This document shows positions 49,501 through 62,100 of a stretch of DNA of 64,000 nucleotides, piece by piece. The translations under genes were made by a program, and so were the position numbers. The notes beneath the pieces are model-generated. The model was not told the origin of the DNA. It saw nothing but the letters and a program-made list of their open reading frames with translations, and did no database searches. Position 1 is the first letter of the stretch. Every line of letters begins with the position of its first letter. The stretch lies in NCBI GenBank assembly GCA_910591455.2, contig OU342806.1:23086933-23150932 (forward strand). The letters are read 5' to 3'. The stretch is from Pholis gunnellus. Its lineage: Eukaryota; Chordata; Actinopteri; Perciformes; Pholidae.

Positions 49501-52500
49501 GATGTCTTCATGTTGTCAATACCCACGACAGCTGAAGAGAAAATATATTTCATTTGGTGAATAAAATGGCTAAACGTGATGTTTGTGACGTGATTTCCTG
49601 CACATCTACACCGAATAAGTTCTGGAAAACACGTCACATTGAAGTCATTGACGATGTTGTCGCCTGTCGCGGAGCATTGATTAGAATATACAAAGAGGTG
49701 GTTAACGTGGTGGAGCGCCTCAGAAAGCAGCTTTCGTAGAGACACGGTGAAGACATGAGACGGTGCATTGTTCCAGCACAAAGCTTGGTTTGTCTCCTCT
49801 GGCCTCTGAGAGGCGAGAGGGATCCCCTGCTGAACGCCTGTGTGGGTGGACCTCTGCTCCAGATGCACCCTGGACCGACCAGATGCACACACACACAAGC
49901 AGGAAAGACCAGTGTTCCCTGTCAGCACAGGAAATTGCTTCATCAAATTGTATCAGCAGTAATATATGGAAACAAATCGCTCTACAAAGTGCCTCACTGA
50001 CAAGATTATATTTGTCAGTGGAAATGGTATTGTTATGAGATGCACACTCTGCTGAAATGAGATGATAAGTACTCGAGCACAAAGCACGGCCGAGGCTGTA
50101 TCCTGTTGTAAGAAATGCAAATGTCTGTTTTCTCCACATGAAGCCGAGGAGTTTCCTTACTCTCTCACACTGTTGGCCACATCCAAAAATGAACAAAGAC
50201 AACCCCCACATGCTCTTTTAAACTCCACATAAATGTCTTTAAAATACGTCTAGATTATCGTCAATCATCTATCCTTCATCTTTTCCACAGGAACTTGTCA
50301 GAAGTGGGATTCCTCACCACTTTCGGGCAATAGTGTGGCAGTTGTTGTGCAACGCCCAGAACATGCCCGTCAAGGATCAGTACTCCGAACTCCTGAAGAT
50401 GACGTCGCCCTGCGAGAAGCTGATTCGCAGAGACATCGCGCGCACTTATCCCGAACACGACTTCTTCAAGGAGAAAGACAGCTCGGGCCAGGAAGTGCTC
50501 TTCAACGTCATGAAGGCAGGTCACCGTTTGTGTTTGCAGATCAACCGATAAGCGTGTGTACAGGTATCAAAAAGAGGTTGTTTAACAGGAAGTCGTGTTT
50601 AAGGAAAAGAACTGAGTACAGTAAATGCATAATGAAGTGTGTACAGATATCATTGAGACTCATCCAAAGCTAATCTGTTACCTCAGGCATATTCTCTGGT
50701 TGACCGTGAGGTTGGCTATTGTCAAGGGAGTGCATTCATTGTAGGACTGCTGCTCATGCAGGTAATGACCCAATCCTCACCACACGCACACACAAACACT
50801 GATTCACCAGCTTCCAGCAAACAGTTTTGACATGTTTTAGTGAATAACGGAACAATTTGAGGTTTGACTTCATCCTGTTATTTCAATACTTTTTTTTCCT
50901 AGATGCCAGAAGAGGAGGCTTTCTGCGTGTTCGTGAAGTTGATGCAGGATTACAGATTACGAGAGCTCTTCAAACCCACCATGGCTGAGCTGGGACTCTG
51001 CATGTACCAGTTTGAGTATATGATCCAGGTAACTTAACATCTCCAACGGCCACTCAAAGGTTTGTGTCTGCCACTCCTGAGATCTATGTGGAATGCTTTA
51101 GAACTTCAAACACTAAGCGAGTTGTACCAGACTCAATTCACCCTGAGTTAGACAGGTGGCAGGTGCTAATCTCATTCCCTGGTACAGTGGTAATAGTGTG
51201 AATCTGTTTTTTTGCCTCGAAGGAACAACTCCCGGAGCTGCACATGCATTTCCAGGCTCAGAGCTTTCACACGTCCATGTATGCCTCCTCCTGGTTCCTC
51301 ACCATCTTCCTCACCTCCTTCCCTCTGCCCGTCGCCACAAGGATCTTTGACATCTTCATGTGTGAGGTCAGATTAAAGGAACCGCCATCTTTGAATTCTA
51401 TCATGTCTCTGCTTACATATATTATTCTGTGAGGGATTAGTATGCAGATTTGAAATCTCAAAAAGGAACAGCAAACCCTTGCACTAAAGCCAAGTGTTTC
51501 CACTTAGAGAGGTTAACGTTTCCTCCATTGCTGTGAGATTGTCCACATTTCTAGACTACATGAAGGTAACTGTCATGGAAAGGTTATCCGTTAGCACCAC
51601 CTCTTGGAGAAAACGGAAACTCTACATTCCACATTTTATAGTGGCTGTGAGTTCCCTTGAGACCTGTTGTAACACATCCTACATCCTCAATCTGTTTTAA
51701 AAGAGGATTCACACTGAACATTGTTTGCTTTTTCTTTCAAAAGATGACTCCTCAGTGATTACTGGTGATCTCTCTCTTCAGGGTCTGGAAGTAGTTTTCC
51801 GTGTGGGACTGGCCATCCTTCAGATGAACCAGACCGAACTCATCCAGCTCGACATGGAGGGAATGTTACAGGTATATCAGCCAGGACCTCACACATAACT
51901 TGTCATTTAACCAGCTCAGATTTCTGGTCTAGGAACCGCCACCACACCCAAATATTTGATATAGGCGTGTCTCCCCACCCGTGACTGCTGCGCACATGTT
52001 GACTTCTGATGCACTTTGATGTCTGACCAAGACAGCACGCTGCCAAGTTATTTGAAAGTAGCTGGTTTGTGTGTGTGTGTGCGTGTGTGTGTGTGTGTGG
52101 CACTTATCCTGTTTCATTATTGTGCTCAAGCACTTCCAGAGGGTCGTCCCACACCAGCTGGACAGCGGGCCGGATAAGGTCATCCTGGCTGCTTATCAAG
52201 TTAAATACAACGCCAAGAAGATGAAAAAGTAAGTTCATCAACACCTACCGACCTCTCCTTTTGCTTGTGCATTTATTTTGGAAATGGGGTAGAGAAAGTT
52301 ATGACATGCAACGAAGGTCCCACGGCTGGAATCGAACCCGGGACGTCACGGTAATGTGCTGTAACCACGAGGCACGAAGGATACGAGTCAATAAGCGTAT
52401 TTGTTATCTTGTTGTCATTGTGGCTTGGAGAATACATTTTGCAGGTCTCATTTCTTGCAGAAGTTTTATGATATTTGGCCCTGTTTTTATTTTTTTTATC

Positions 52501-55500
52501 GTGAGTGAGCGCTAACATTCTTCTATTCACTGACATTTTTTCAGGTTAGAGAAAGAATACACTACAATCAAAAGTAAAGAGATGGAGGAGCAGGTGGAGA
52601 TAAAGGTGCGTGGAGGTTGTCGGGGGTTAAAAGAAATGCTCTGAAGGCTCCACTCTGTGTTTTTTTTGGTTTCATGTGATTTTTGCAATGTCTTGTTTTG
52701 CAGAGGTTGCGGACAGAGAACCGGCTCCTGAAGCAGAGGATAGACACACTAGAGAAAGTGAGTGCAGCGGTGTCTGTCACAGGTGCTCCGTCACCAGAAT
52801 AACCAGTCAGACAATGCCCATCAACACCACATTAACCCCATCCAGCTGTGTCTGCTCATACGCCATGCATCTCTTGTGTATGAAGGAGTCTTGTCTTTCA
52901 CTAACTGGGCTCCATTAGTTGAAAGTCCATTTCCATGATAAACCGTCACTGGTTGGCTGGTACAGCATGGTACGTTTTCTGATCGCAGATAAATCAGAAG
53001 TTGTCTTGGCGTCTCTGTGACTGTCTGTGTGGCTCGAATAACAGACACTAACCGAGGCCGATACTTGTTAACAAGCCTGTTCGGAGAGTGAAAGTGGCCG
53101 TGGCTTGATGCTGTCCAAGTCGATGCAAAGCGCTGCATGCCCAAGTTGCACTTTCTATATCTCTTTTTGAATGAGCGCTGCCGCCGCCAGGTGAAGGCAC
53201 CATGCATGAGGTCTGCCATGGATAGCGAGGGTTACGCCATGTTTGCCTGCAGGGAGGAACACCGAGGTCCAAATGAGTCTGTTACTTACAACTAGCCCAG
53301 AGGCTGCTGCTCTCTGACGCATCTCTGTCACGTAACTCCCAGGGCCTTTTATTTTTAACTCTTCACTAACTGAACTGTTCAAAAGTTTTCATGGACCACA
53401 TCAAAGTTCATAGCTTCTGTTCAGTTAAACAACACATAGCTCCTTAACACTGTGACTGTGCTGCTGTTCCACCAGACGTCACTCTCTCTTACTACCGGAG
53501 CTGTCCTGTGCTTCTTCCTGTCTGAAACCTGTCACTGTTATCTGCACCGCCTCCAGCTCATTTGCACCTTTTTTTTTCACCACGCCTGCATGCAATGTTC
53601 CTTTTCTACCCCCGAATGTAAACACGGTTCTACAGTCTGTAAACAGATATGTCTGGATGGGAAATGAACATTGCGTTTTCTTCTCTTAAACAATCAATTG
53701 TTCTTTTGTTGTTGTGTGCTTTAAACTGTCCTCTGGATTGTCTCCCTCTGCTGTCTCTTGCTGATATTTCTGTTTTGTAGGAAAGTGCTTCCTTGGCAGA
53801 TAGATTGATCCAGGTATATTCCTCATTTTCTCTTTTCTCTATTACTCATGTTGCAACTCCCTTCTCTCTCTTTAGCAGTGCATGCTCATGATTAGTACAA
53901 TGAAGGACATCTAATGAACTCCAATGATTCTCTGACTTAAGAACTAAACCAGATTGTGATAACCGATAACATTGTTAAATAAGTGCATGAAATAGCACAT
54001 TGTGGCATGTCAGAAAAAGTGAGACAATCCCAAGTTACGCTGAAGAAAGCAAAGGAATTGGAATGTAAATCACACGTTGCTAGAACTGAGCATGTCCTTA
54101 GAAAATCCAATCCCTCGTCTTCTCCTCTGATTCGCCCATCCTTTCCGCCCCCCTCTCTGGTTTTTTTCCCTTCTTGTCGTGCTCACGCCCCTCCTCCTCG
54201 GTTGGTTATGTTAAGGGACAAGTGACTCGGGCTCAGGAGGCAGAGGAGCTGTACCTGGTCAAGCGGGAGCTGGCCACAGTCAAACAGCAGAGCGAGGAGG
54301 CCAGTGCTCAGCTGGAGCAGGCCAAGACAACCACCAGGCAGCATCAGCCGCATGCGGTAAGGAGGGCCACCGAGTCCCCAGCTGGCAGGTTGCACTGGCT
54401 CGGATCCCGCCCGGTCTGTGACGGGAGCTGAGACTTTTGAGACGGGGATGTTTCCCCCCGATCAGTTTGTGTTGTGCCGAAAAGCTCAGGCCGACCCTTT
54501 CAAGATGAAGTGTTTGTGCTAGAAAACCTGGGCCTGTAAAGATGACATAGCAGTGGCAGAGCAGGGCTTCTCTCACTTTGCACATCGGCTTTGGGTAATG
54601 ATCTGTTTTGGCATGCATGAATTCAAATTGTGACACGGAGTACTACACAGTAAAGCCACCTTTACTGTCCAACTGCATTCTCAGGAAAACATTCATGAAT
54701 ATGCAAGCAGTCGTCTCACAGGCCGGTAGATTTCACACACGGCGCCCTGTTCACAGAATCCTCTCGTTGCATATCCATCGACCTGAACGCTCTTAATTAT
54801 TGATGGTTGCTTTTCCAGATGATAATGTGCAAGCATTGCAATGTTTTACATAATTTGCTATGTTGCTCCACAATGAGCAGTCATGAAATATTGATGTGAA
54901 AGTGAAAGGCAAAATGGTTGGTGTCCGCTGCAATCAGGGTTCAGTTCTTAGTAGTGAAGAGGCGTTGAGGTGTATTTTCTGCCAGAAGAACAGAGCAGGG
55001 CAGGGCGATATGGCCAAAACTAACTAGATAATAAAGTCTATTTTTCTATAATCCAGTGGGAATTACATTCTTGATTAATTGTGTATCATGATATCTCGAC
55101 ATATATGATTTAATCACGATACGATACCACTGAAAGATGGTAAATTATCGTATCAAATTGTCGCTCAGCCTTATAATATATATATAATATCAGCTGAACT
55201 TATCTAATGGACTGGACTTGTTCTGGGACCCTGGTTTACATTACTGGATGTTGGATATTTAGTTCTTCATTAAAGGCCAACATTGAGGACACTCGGGCAT
55301 CAACATGTGTAGCTCTGCCTTGCTGTCCATGCTCACGCACATGTCCTGTTATAGAAGGGAGCCCCTCGGTACTCTGAGGAGGCCGTCCTGCAGCTGGAGA
55401 GAGAGCTGGTGCAGGCCCGTCTGAAGGAGGCGGAGTCTCAGTGCGCTCTCAAGGAGATGCAAGACAAGATCCTGGACATTGAAAAGGTGCGTTACTGCCT

Positions 55501-58500
55501 AATATTCACAAACATACAATATTATTGCGTTAACCTGGCTGTGTACCCGTGCACCCACTGCTGCAGTTTTACAACATGTTATCGTTACACTCCTTGTGTA
55601 GAGGAACACGTCGCTGCCAGATGACACCAATGTGGCGCGTCTTCAAGATGAGCTGATCGGGGTGAAGCTGAGAGAGGCGGAGGCTCTGACCGGCCTGAAA
55701 GAGCTGAGGCAGCAGGTCAGAGGCCTGGAAGAGCACTGGCAGGTGAGCGCCAACATGTCGGCGTCATGTCAACACATTATTTCTGTTGTACGGGAAAATA
55801 CTCGAAGCCAAGATAGAAAACAAATAATGTAATGACAGGACAGTCCTCTCCAGGGTATTGAGGGACAGAAACGGTTCAACTGGCTTTAAGATAAGGATAG
55901 GACGCCGATGGGCTCAGTCATGGGGAGGAGTGTCCTTCATCAATGTACACATTGTGGGAGAAGCATTAACTACCTGACTCCTTATGGGGGGGAAAAACCA
56001 CATTAGAGAAACAGTTCTTCAGTCATCAAGAGAGTCTACTTATAACAATCTGAAAGGTTCGGTGTCTAGAATGTAGCCTCGTGACATTTGCGTACGTTAT
56101 CGCAGTCAGACTTTTTTTAAAGTGCAGAATGTCCACGTCAGTGAAATGGAAAAAAGGGAAAGTGTATCTGTTCAATAAGTAATGGCAATGTGACGGACCG
56201 TAACGCCTCTCCTCAGCGTCACTTGGCACGCACCGCTGGTCGCTGGAAGGACAGCCCCAGGAAGAACACTTTGAGCGAGCTGCAGGACGAACTGATGAGC
56301 GTGAGGCTGCGTGAGGCCGAGGCCCAGGCTGAGCTGCGGGAGACACGGCAGAGGATGCTGGAGATGGAGACACAGGTCAGACGTCACGGCAGCTTCCTAA
56401 CCACATAACACCCGATAAAGCGCAGTTATTCTTTTGATGAATGTTTCTTGATTCTTAGCTTTACTGGCCTTGTAATGCCAATAACCATAGGAAATCAAAA
56501 GGCATACTGTAGTATGGAGAGTTTAGTAAGTAAGGCGGAGCTACAGTTTCTCTAATTAACAGTAAATACGCTTTAAAAAAGTGACTTCTCGACCTGTACT
56601 GTCACACAGTATCCTTCAGAGGGCAGCAGGCATCTGTTCCAAACAACTCACAAACTAAAGTGTGCAGGCATCATCCAATTTTAGTATCTCAGACATTTTT
56701 GGATGGAATTGATCGTTTATCAAAGTCAAAATATTGATGATGTTTTTTTTTCTTTTTTACAACCTGTGCTCACACAGAATCAGATTCACAGTAACCAGCT
56801 GCGACGGGCGGAGCAGGAGAGTCGCTGTCTCCAGGAGTGTGTGCAAACGCTGACGGGGCAAAATAAAGACCTGCATGGGCAACTGCAAGAGATCAAGAGG
56901 AGACAAGCTGAGACTGAGTGCAAGGTGCAACTGCTGATCCACTATACTTCTCACAGGGGACAAACAACTGTTGTGGCATAATCTCAATCAATTCAAAGTT
57001 TGCGTTATTGTGTAAAATAGAATTATAGATTGATTTTATGTTCACGGTCTGCTTTTCTCTTGAGCTTGATTTAGACATAATGTATCATTTAATGCTTGAG
57101 ATGTCTTGTTGTATATTGAGTATTTTGATAGTTTCTGATAGTATTTCATTCTGGAGAAGTCGGGAGATGCTGCTAGATTTCTGTTTAAATGGCTCTCTCT
57201 TGCATGATTCACACGTACAACAATAGAAAATACTCAAATGTTGTACAATACGTGTTTTTGTACCTTTCAGCATCACGCCTCCTTCGGGGCTTTAGCAGGA
57301 CCGTCTTTAGCTCCTTTTTGTTTTTCTGCAGAGTAAGGAAGAGGTGATGGCAGTGAGGTTGCGGGAAGCTGACAACATTGCTGCGATGGCTGAACTCCAG
57401 CAACAGATCTCAGAGCTTGAGATTCAGGTAAATTCCCAGAACACCCTGAGACGTCTGGAACGTCAGCTTTTGATTTCCCTCAACTCCTTCGCAAATCACA
57501 TTTAACACATTTAAACTTCCCTCAGGCATAGAGAGACTTATTTTCATAGATGGAAGGGAGATGTTCGGTTGATCAGCATGTTCCTGAGTTACTATTCCCG
57601 ACATATTTAAGTTAGAACTAAAGTGGTTCTTTAACAAGACCGATTTCTTTATTTGTGGTTTATTCTGAGCTCCTCCCACTCATTTGAAATAGAAAGATAA
57701 TCTGAATCTGATAGCCGATGAAGTGTTGCTTGCTTATGTTTCCAAGGAAACACCGGTTTCAATGAAATCTGATCAACCCACACGGTCCCGATGACGCAGA
57801 GTATCTGACTTATGTTCTTTGTAACTTTGACTGTTGCTCATTCAGTCATGAATGTGTAAAGAGGCGCAGACATTAGACATGCAGACCAGCAGATGATAGG
57901 ATCGAGTTCAGTACAGAATTGTTTTGGTTTTCTTTTTAAACAAATTGAACCTTTAACAAAAACACACCTCAAACACAATTTGTCCAAAACTTTATTATTT
58001 TCTCCCTTTTTAGATCACATCTCCGGTCATATTGTCCACATATTTAACAATATATGCAAACAAATACTAACCAATACATTTCTTATGTTACATACATTTC
58101 TATATCAAATCCAATCATCTCTTCGTCCTGTAAAACTGCTCAAATGTCTCACTGGGACTTAAAATCTGGATGATAAACGATGTAATATTTGATGATATTA
58201 AGAAAGATTGTCTGGAGCTGCTCTACAAAAAAATGAGATTCTATTATTGTAGTTTTTCAGTTCAGACACTGACATTTAATGAAGTTGGGCGGATTTACAC
58301 ATAAACGTACATCCTCGTGTGAACCAGTATTGTTTATCCCCAAACAAATGTAACGCTACACACAACAAGGGTGACTAAAACAAATACAGGCCTGTTCTTA
58401 CACTGCCGACACTCAGCGGTTCTGATTGATAACCGATAAAGTTATCTAAAAAAAATACAATCATACGTACATTTGTGGGCTCAACACGGCACTCTTTCCA

Positions 58501-58945
58501 AATGAGTAAAGCTGTGCAGCAACAGGCGGATGACGATCGCGTGTGTTTCTGTTTTGCGAAAGGAAAATAGTGTGCTGATGATTCTGTTTCACAGTGATGT
58601 CGTATTAGATTGCTTTCGCTGGGAGGCTCCACAGATGAAAGAAAATAAACAATTTATAGTAAAAGACAAAGAAATACAATAATATCATCATTATTGCTAG
58701 AATGGTTAAATACAGTATGATTAGTATCCATTGCTCACACTGATTCATTTTATTTGGAACACTTTACTTCATGTCGCCCTATTTGGCATGTTACATTAGC
58801 TCTCAATACATGGTTGATCAGAAGATACAAGTTTGTAATAATGTGGTTGTCAACAGCTATACTTGCTATTGTGGAGACCTATAAGTGGAGGCTGGTGTAG
58901 AAGGATGATGAATGACAGTCTAGTAAAACACAGCTGTATTAATAT

Positions 58946-59001
<56 letters not shown>

Positions 59002-59158
59002 GGGGTTTCTGTTGGAAACTTTGGTGACCAGGGGAGTAGGTTTTGTACCGTTCTAAATGTATTCCCTAAGTTAAAGGTGTTTGAGAGACATCTAACCTGA
59101 AGACTATTTATAAGTGTGAAACCCTACAAAAAGCCCTTCCCCCTCTTCCTCTTCACAG

Positions 59159-59192
<34 letters not shown>

Positions 59193-62100
59193 TCACAGTG
59201 TGGTCTGAGGTTTTGTTACTAAGGGATGGTGCATCAACACGCAACACCAAAGTTACCACTACCGCCCTCGTGCTTTTTACAATCCGCGAAATGAGCCCCT
59301 CAATAACGCGCAGAAGCATTACACTTCATTTATTTCCTTATTTCCCCTTTTTTTAATTGAGTGATCAGCGTCTAGAGCGGCGACGCGGAGGACGCTTACA
59401 CGATCGTAACTTCTGTCTGAGCTGAAATCACTGTGCCACCGTTGGCTTCTTGGTCTGTGGTTTGGTTACTTGCACTTTAAGTTGTGGGTGAAAATGTTTC
59501 AATTACAAGAAAAGAAAAAAGAAATCAGTTTCTATCCTTCCTCGAGTGACGCGCGTTGGCGGTGAATATCTGCAGCTTGCGTTATGATGCGAGCGATCAC
59601 CTTATGATCAGATTAGCTTTGCGTGTGCCTTCAACGTCCTTAAACAGACAATCCTGCAGAGATTTCATCAAGAGATGCAAATGAATAATAACCACTGAGT
59701 AATGATGGAAACCATTCGTTCGATGACACCAAGATGTCTCGAGGTGTACGTGCAGGACTCCTTCACTGTCACAGTACATGGCCTCTGCTGAAGGCCACAG
59801 CTCCAGCGTCTCTGGGCTGAGAGGAAGTGGTTTCTCGTCTTGAAGCAGAGGCTCTACCAAACGTGACACGCATGGTCTATTTTGAGGTTTCTATGGCATG
59901 CTCATAGATTTATGCTAAATGTTGCAGACAGTAAAGGACATCCTCGCGTTTACGCGGTAAAGAGATTGTGATTTTGGGCTATACAAAATACATTGCATTT
60001 ATTTCACATGTTAAATGTGCTAAAAAAAAAAAGTCAAACTAATGGCACACATCTGTGCGACAGTTTGTATGACAGTCTATATAAATCACTTGGAAGGGTC
60101 ATTTTCTTACAAATCGTATCTGGTCTTCATTGAGCGGCATTGAAAGTTTAGTCAGTAAAAGTTCAACTTAAGTCGCACAGTTTCACACGTCCCTCGCAGA
60201 CGTTCTTGCAGATTCAAAAAAAATAAGCTATCAGTTGTTGCCACAGCAACGGAGACGCACAGAAAGTGTAAATATGAATGTGCTAACTGAAACATGGGGA
60301 TTTCTTTTTGGAGCCATGATTTTGCTCAAGATGTGACGACGATGATGTTTGTGATGATTTGCCGGATGGTCGGCTGCTCCGTTCACCGCTGTTGGTTAAA
60401 GTAAACTAAATCAACTTGCCTTACTTTAGTCATTCGTTGGTGTCATTGTACGTAGTTTCCTCTTCCTTCTATTCCTCTGTCTGTTAGAACTTAACTTAAG
60501 GGTGCAGGAACGTGAGGGAGACATTTTTGCGAGACGTTTGGCGTCAACACCTGTTGATCCACACAGCTGAACACCAGGAAGTCTTAATAACGGCCTGTCC
60601 CTTATTGGTGCAGTGTTTTGCAGCGACCAAACCTCAAAAACAGTAGGTTCTTGGAATAATCTCACTTGTTTAGACTTCTTGTGAGGGGAGGGAAAAAAAG
60701 CCTACTGGGACCCGCCATATTCCCCCCCCCCCCCCCCCCCCCCCCACACCACAGGAATCAGAAACCCCCATGTGTATTTTTGGGGTGTTGGCCAGCCATA
60801 GAAGACTCGGTCTCACCTCTCTACCTCGACACCCCACCCCTGCTGTGGACACGCATCTTCCCTTTTTTTTTTTGCCTCAGTGTTGTCGGGCTGTGGTTTG
60901 AACTGGTCTCACTGTAAAAACTGGCTGGTTCAAGGGTGTGATTGAGGTTTGAAACAGCGTACGTGTTTGTCTCTAATGCCTGCAGATGTCTTCAGTGAGG
61001 AAGGTAAACATCACGTGGGCTGTTTAACTGCTAAAGCTAACAGCCTGCCTCATCCCTAGGGCCCCAGGAGGAAATCCAGCACATACGACACTGTTTTTGT
61101 GTCCCCCCCCCCCCCCCCCCCCCCCCCCCGGACATCTGTCACTTTGTGAGGCGGCTTTTTTAAATAGTGGGGCTCTAGTACCTGTCGGTGTTTGTCCTGC
61201 TCATACAGTAATTCTCTACATTTTGAACCCTGGGTGTTTTTACATGAATGCTGCTTGTATCATTCTGTTCCATGTTGAACCACTTTGCTCTGCAGATGCT
61301 AAAATGTATATCTTCACCTCTCAGTATTTCAGGAAAGCCTCGTGTCTCTTATCTTTTGAACGTATGTCTCTTCCACTAACAGAAAGAAGAAGGAAAGGTC
61401 CAAGGCCAGCTGAACCACACCGACTCGAGCCAGTACATCCACGACCTCAAAGACCAGATAGCAGAGCTAAAACACGAGGTGAGACTTGCAACAGGTCCAT
61501 TAGTAATCGCGCTAGCTTTTTATTTTCTCCTGGTAGAGATTCAGATTTTGCTGTTTCCATTTCTTTGATCAAGCGTTCAAGAAGATTTCACAACATCGCC
61601 TCAGATATAGTTTTTCTTTGATGCTAACAGATTAGTAGAAGTGTTAACTACACCCAGAGACTTCCTGTGCAGAGTTGACAGCGCACACCTCTTGCAGACA
61701 CCTATACAGATGTTCCTACAAGAGGGTTTTACCCTGCTGATCACAGAGTAGAGCCAAGACGTAGAACCACGTACGTTTAGAGTAAAGACATGATAAGAGC
61801 AGATTTGATCATGACAAACACTTGTTTTCTTTGTTTAGTCCTTACCGACTCTGATGCATCTACTACGCAAGAAGGTCCAATGTCACGGGTTGAACATCTG
61901 ATGACTAGTTTCTACATATTCATTATTCAGAACCGTATCTTCATTAAGATGTTTTCTTTTTTTTAAAAACGCAGATAGAAGTTCCTCGCTGTTTTCCATG
62001 CAGATCAAAACAAGCGAGAACAAACCAATGCCCGATGCAGTTGGTGGATGTGCGTAAACCGGAGTTACATTAGTTTCTCCTCACTCCGGTTTATATCAAG

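Larger units (their letters stand above)
57428..61382 (+). other. evi5 intron between 57427 and 61383
   Basis: 4.0 kb. Contains a (GT)n/G-run (58949-59005), an (AC)n run (59161-59189), and C runs at 60722-60745 and 61103-61130. No exon was recognised in the gap. Confidence 0.7.

Noticed and set aside
49386..50211. Minus-strand frames of 163-186 codons inside an evi5 intron
   Set aside because: No recognised motif, overlapping frames disagree, and no exon-type codon pattern was seen; judged chance.
52300..52380. Considered as a functional tRNA gene on the minus strand
   Set aside because: Only the B box is good; the full cloverleaf and acceptor stem are not present.
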